Shown: piece by piece, positions 59,318 through 64,000 of the stretch
How the letters are laid out: each line of letters opens with the position of its first letter
Position numbering within the stretch: the first letter of the stretch is position 1
Source: Cyprinodon diabolis
Lineage: Eukaryota; Chordata; Actinopteri; Cyprinodontiformes; Cyprinodontidae
Length of the DNA stretch: 64,000 nt
Reading direction: 5' to 3'
NCBI GenBank assembly: GCA_030533445.1
Contig: JARPUW010000057.1
Span: forward strand, 1-64,000
Made by a program: the position numbers and the translations under genes
Notes under the pieces: generated by a model
The model's database searches: none
What the model saw: only the letters and a program-made list of their open reading frames with translations
Told to the model about the DNA's origin: nothing

Positions 59318-62300
59318 AACTAGAAAATTTCTAAAGAAATTTTGAGGGGGGCCACCTACTGCCCGTCTGGGGAACCGGGCCAATACGGCCCTGGCAAGTG
59401 ACGTCGGGGCTCCCCAGACCAACTGCTTACGCCTTTGAGGGCTGCTGAGGGAAGGAAAGAGGGCAAGTTCATGGGCAAAGAGAGCTGTGTGCCACTTGTG
59501 CTGAAATCTGGGAAATAGACGTGCACAGCGTATGATGCACAAGGGTAATATGGGTTGTCCATATTGAAACACAGTGGGTAAAGCCCAGTTGGCGGGCTTC
59601 GCCCGCCTGCTAGGAGCCATCTCAGTGAAGAAAAAAATCACCAATGGCGGGCTCTGCCCGCCTTCTAAGAGCCATTGCAGTGATGAAATCACCAATGGCA
59701 ATGAGCAATATGCCAGAATGTATGAGTGTGTATAAGGAAGAGGCTTTTATTCTGTAGAGTCCTTGTAGTCTTATTTTGAAAGTCTATCATGAATGTGCAT
59801 CAAAAGATGGGTCACGCCCAGCAGTGATATAGAATCCATTTCCAAATGTTAAATCACTGGTTTTCCATGTTATTAGGTGAATAGTTGCTGTATTACAGAG
59901 TAAATGGGAGACTTTTATTGTGAAATTTGCTCTGGGTGTGTTTTGAAAAGGTCACTAGAGTCTAATAAAAACAACCTGGAAGAGTTTGGGTCATAATGTT
60001 GAGCCATTTGCATCAATTAATGCATTAGTATAATCTAGAGGCTTTTATTTTGTAGGGTCCCTGGAGTCTTATTTTGAAAGTCCAACAGAGTTGTGTTTAT
60101 AGAAAATGTTCAGACCCGTCAATGATAGTTGATTACTTTCCAATCGTTAAATCACTCTTTTTCCATGTTATTAGGGCAGTAGATGAAGCGGAAATGGGAG
60201 GCTTTTATTTTGAAATTTGCTATAGGGTGTGTTTTAAACAGTCTCCTAGAGTCTATTCTCTAAAACGGGGTTGAGTTTGGGTCATAATGTTGAGCCATAT
60301 AGGGCAATAAATATATGTAAAAAATATAGAGGCTTTTATTTTGTAGGGTCCCTGGAGTCTTATTTTGAAAGTCTATCAGTGCTGAGTGGCAAGGGAAGTG
60401 TCATGTACAGCAGTCATATAGTATCCATTTCCCAATGTTAAATCAGTCCTTTCACCCTCCATTAGATTAATATGTGCTGTTTAAAACAGCAGAGGTAAAA
60501 TCTGTTTGAAGCTTGGTAACCTTGACAACGCTTAACGAGCCTCTCACTGACACAGACAACAGCTGCACTCACTATTGGTTTCTTCTTCCCAGGCTTTTTT
60601 GTATGGGAAGAACGGCACCGAACAAACGACTACTGATCAAAAACCGTATGAGTTATTCAAAAAACATTTTCACCATGAGCATCAGCAATCCTTCGACTCC
60701 AACTATACCAACTTTGGTGTATGTGTGTCATTCAGAAAAATATTTATGACGAGTTGAAAACACATAGTCTGATTCGTTTTTCTCCCATCTTCAGCTCAAA
60801 AAGAATGGAGAAAGGCTGAAACTCTCATCCACTTTAGGTTGGTCTGGAGGGTTTTTAAGGAAAAGTATTAATCCTACCGTAATTCCGAAGACATTGTGTG
60901 AGTCCAGAGGTTTCAGTCTACAAACTGACCAAAAATGGTGACTGTAGCTCCAAATATGTGGCCGTGAGGGCGAGAATAAGATGTTTGATCTTAAAAAATG
61001 GCCGCCTCACACTAAGATTTCAGCAGCTGCACTCTAGCAGGCTGCTGCAGAAGCTAACTGTCAGCTAGCTTCCAGGTGCTTACCCTCCGAACAAACGACT
61101 GCTGAGCAAAAACCGTAAAAGATATCTGAAAAATTCTTTCAGTGAAAGCAACATCTATCCTTTGTCTCAGACTGGGGTAACCTTCATGTCTGTAGGTCTT
61201 TCACAACCCAAAACGAAGCACAAACAAAATGGTTGGCCCACCTGCTCCTCCCTTTGTTTGAACTGCAGGACCTCACTCTCACTCACCTTTTAGCTGCTAA
61301 AGCACCCATCCGAACAAACGACTGCTGAGTAAAAACCGTAAAAGGTATCTGAAAAATTCTTTTTATCTAAGCGACAGCTATATCTTGTCTTCAATTGGAG
61401 TAACTTTCATGGCTGTAGGTCATCTACAAACTGAATGGGAAGAGAAAGAAAAAGAAAAAACGTTTCATCACACCTAAGCTTCTAATTGAGCTAGCTGCAG
61501 CAGGTCACTGTCACTCAGCTTTCAGGTGCTTAAAATGTCCTCCGAACAAACGACTGCTGAGCAAAAACCGTATGAGTTATTCAAAAAATTTTTTCACCGT
61601 GAGCGTCAGTCATCCTTCGACTCCAACTATGCCAACTTTGGTGTATGTGTGTCATTCAGAAAAATATTTATGACGAGTTTAAAACACATAGTCGGATTCG
61701 TTTTTCTCCCCTCCTCTGCTCCAAAACCAATGAAAAACGGCTCTGATTTTCATCGACTTTAGGTCGGTCTGGAGGGTTTTTAAGGAAAAGTATTAATCCT
61801 ACCGTAATTCCGAAGATATTGTGTGGGTCCAGAGATTTCAGTCTACAAACTGACCAAAAATGGTGACTCTAGCTATAAATATGTGGCCGTGAGGGCGAGT
61901 TTAAAATGTTTTTTTTGTGTTTAAAAAACGCCTGCCTCACACTCTAGCTTTTCAGTTGCTCCACTCTAGCAGGCTGGATTTTGCTAAAACTTTGTGGCGC
62001 TTGAGGTCTGATTATACAAAAACCGTAGCAGTTATCAACATACCGTCTTCAGTTTTAAATAGACGAAGGATTTATCTACAAACTGAGCTTCAAACTGTTT
62101 TTCTAGGTGAATGTATGGCGACACAGTGAAGTGCTGTTTTTTATGCTTTTTTTTTCCTCTCCCCATTCATTTCCTATGGGATTTTTTTGCGACGTTTTCG
62201 CTAATAATTCGCAAACCTTCGGACTAATGAGAAAGTTTTATACAAGCACACATCACCCCATTGGTCCCGACGCGTGTGCCAACTTTGGGCCCGATCCGCC

Positions 62301-62356
62301 AAACCGTGCGGGACTAGTTACGCGCCGAAGTTTTGGGTATACGGGAGAATTATAAT
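59318..62356 (+). repeat. Satellite unit 16
   Basis: 3,039 bp, the shortest unit, because its GC block holds only two hairpins (about 59586-59670). No H cassette at its right end. Its middle matches unit 14 and its B4 and right end match unit 11. Confidence 0.9.
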
Positions 62357-64000
62357 AACTAGAAAATTTCTAAAGAAATTTTGAGGGGGGCCACCTACTG
62401 CCCGTCTGGGGAACCGGGCCAATACGGCCCTGGCAAGTGACGTCGGGGCTCCCCAGACCAACTGCTTACGCCTTTGAGGGCTGCTGAGGGAAGGAAAGAG
62501 GGCAAGTTCATGGGCAAAGAGAGCTGTGTGCCACTTGTGCTGAAATCTGGGAAATAGACGTGCACAGCGTATGATGCACAAGGGTAATATGGGTTGTCCA
62601 TATTGAAACACAGTGGGTAAAGCCCAGTTGGCGGGCTTCGCCCGCCTGCTAGGAGCCATCTCAGTGAAGAAAAAAATCACCAATGGCGGGCTCTGCCCGC
62701 CTTCTAAGAGCCATTGCAGTGATGAAATCACCAATGGCGGGCTCCGCCCGCCTGCTAAGAGCCATTGCAGTGATGTAATCACCTTTGGCGGGCTCCGCCC
62801 GCCTGTTACCATTGGCGGGCTCCGCCCGCCTTCTAAGAGCCATTGCAGTGATGAAATCACCAATGGCAATGAGCAATATGCCAGAATGTATGAGTGTGTA
62901 TAAGGAAGAGGCTTTTATTCTGTAGAGTCCTTGTAGTCTTATTTTGAAAGTCTATCATGAATGTGCATCAAAAGATGGGTCACGCCCAGCAGTGATATAG
63001 AATCCATTTCCAAATGTTAAATCACTGGTTTTCCATGTTATTAGGTGAATAGTTGCTGTATTACAGAGTAAATGGGAGACTTTTATTGTGAAATTTGCTC
63101 TGGGGTGTGTTTTGAAAAGGTCACTAGAGTCTAATAAAAACAACCTGGAAGAGTTTGGGTCATAATGTTGAGCCATTTGCATCAATTAATGCATTAGTAT
63201 AATCTAGAGGCTTTTATTTTGTAGGGTCGCTGGAGTCTTATTTTGAAAGTCCAACAGAGTTGTGTTTATGGAAAATGTTCAGACCCGTCAATGATAGTTG
63301 ATTACTTTCCAATTGTTAAATCACTCTTTTTCCATGTTATTAGGGCAGTAGATGAAGCGGAAATGGGAGGCTTTTATTTTGAAATTTGCTATAGGGTGTG
63401 TTTTAAACAGTCTCCTAGAGTCTATTCTCTAAAACGGGGTTGAGTTTGGGTCATAATGTTGAGCCATATAGGGCAATAAATATATGTAAAAAATATAGAG
63501 GCTTTTATTTTGTAGGGTCCCTGGAGTCTTATTTTGAAAGTCTATCAGTGCTGAGTGGCAAGGGAAGTGTCATGGACAGCAGTCATATAGTATCCATTTC
63601 CCAATGTTAAATCAGTCCTTTCACCCTCCATTAGATTAATATGTGCTGTTTAAAACAGCAGAGGTAAAATCTGTTTGAAGCTTGGTAACCTTGACAACGC
63701 TTAACGAGCCTCTCACTGACACAGACAACAGCTGCACTCACTATTGGTTTCTTCTTCCCAGGCTTTTTTGTATGGGAAGAACGGCACCGAACAAACGACT
63801 ACTGATCAAAAACCGTATGAGTTATTCAAAAAACATTTTCACCATGAGCATCAGCAATCCTTCGACTCCAACTATACCAACTTTGGTGTATGTGTGTCAT
63901 TCAGAAAAATATTTATGACGAGTTGAAAACACATAGTCTGATTCGTTTCTCTCCCATCTTCAGCTCAAAAAGAATAGAGAAAGGCTGAAACTCTCATCGA
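62357..64000 (+). repeat. Satellite unit 17, cut by the window edge
   Basis: The first 1,644 bp of a unit, through the B1 region. Five GC hairpins. The array clearly continues beyond the window. Confidence 0.9.

Larger units (their letters stand above)
10834..64000 (+). repeat. Megasatellite array of about 3.2-kb units
   Basis: Sixteen complete head-to-tail units and one partial unit, all in the same orientation, with no unrelated sequence between them. I set the unit start at the AACTAGAAAATTTC word. It coincides with the left edge of the array and recurs at 13973, 17213, 20381, 23621, 26929, 30100, 33431, 36806, 39900, 43069, 46228, 49399, 52568, 56147, 59318 and 62357. Units differ by scattered substitutions, by the number of 51-bp GC-hairpin subrepeats (2-7), and by the number of 60-bp H cassettes at the junction (0-6). 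No recognisable protein, rRNA, tRNA, snRNA or histone gene occurs in the unit. Most unit-wide open frames start with GTG or TTG and lack an ATG. The right boundary is outside the window. Confidence 0.95.

Overview
This is eukaryotic nuclear DNA, most likely from a teleost fish. Evidence: one vertebrate-type exon with consensus splice sites, decayed LINE, hAT-like and foldback elements of kinds common in fish, AT microsatellites, and no operon-like coding. The only host gene seen is one exon of a glypican, closest to glypican-5, on the minus strand at 9234-9937.

Layout. 1-1440: no gene. 1441-2257: decayed LINE reverse transcriptase. 2598-5993: a nested transposon stack. Its outer hAT-like element has an 8-bp target duplication. 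Inside it sit a foldback element with minisatellite-bearing arms (3048-5133, 6-bp duplication), the 3' end of a second LINE (about 3806-4410), and a probable small MITE (about 5750-5955). 6551-6766: remnant of the C-terminus of a hAT transposase. 7046-7150: AT microsatellite. 7151-9233: intronic sequence with homopolymers and one weak repeat fragment. 9234-9937: glypican exon. 9938-10833: intron.

10834-64000 (53,167 bp, 83% of the window): one uninterrupted head-to-tail array of a roughly 3.2-kb unit. Sixteen units are complete (3,039-3,579 bp) and the seventeenth runs off the window edge. Each unit, left to right, holds a terminal AT palindrome, a block of 51-bp GC-hairpin subrepeats (2-7 copies), two and a half A subrepeats of about 295 bp, four B boxes in unequal B segments, and an AT-rich end. 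Seven junctions also carry 1-6 copies of a 60-bp hairpin cassette (H) separated by (AAT)n. I see no transposase, rRNA, tRNA or histone gene in the unit. The open frames it contains mostly begin at GTG or TTG and follow from repeat structure.

If the glypican gene is intact, the array lies in the intron just upstream of this exon. The most interesting signals are the constant-stem, variable-loop GC hairpins, the expandable 60-bp cassette, and variant sharing among distant units that suggests conversion or unequal exchange. Family names rest on recalled similarity, because no database search was possible.
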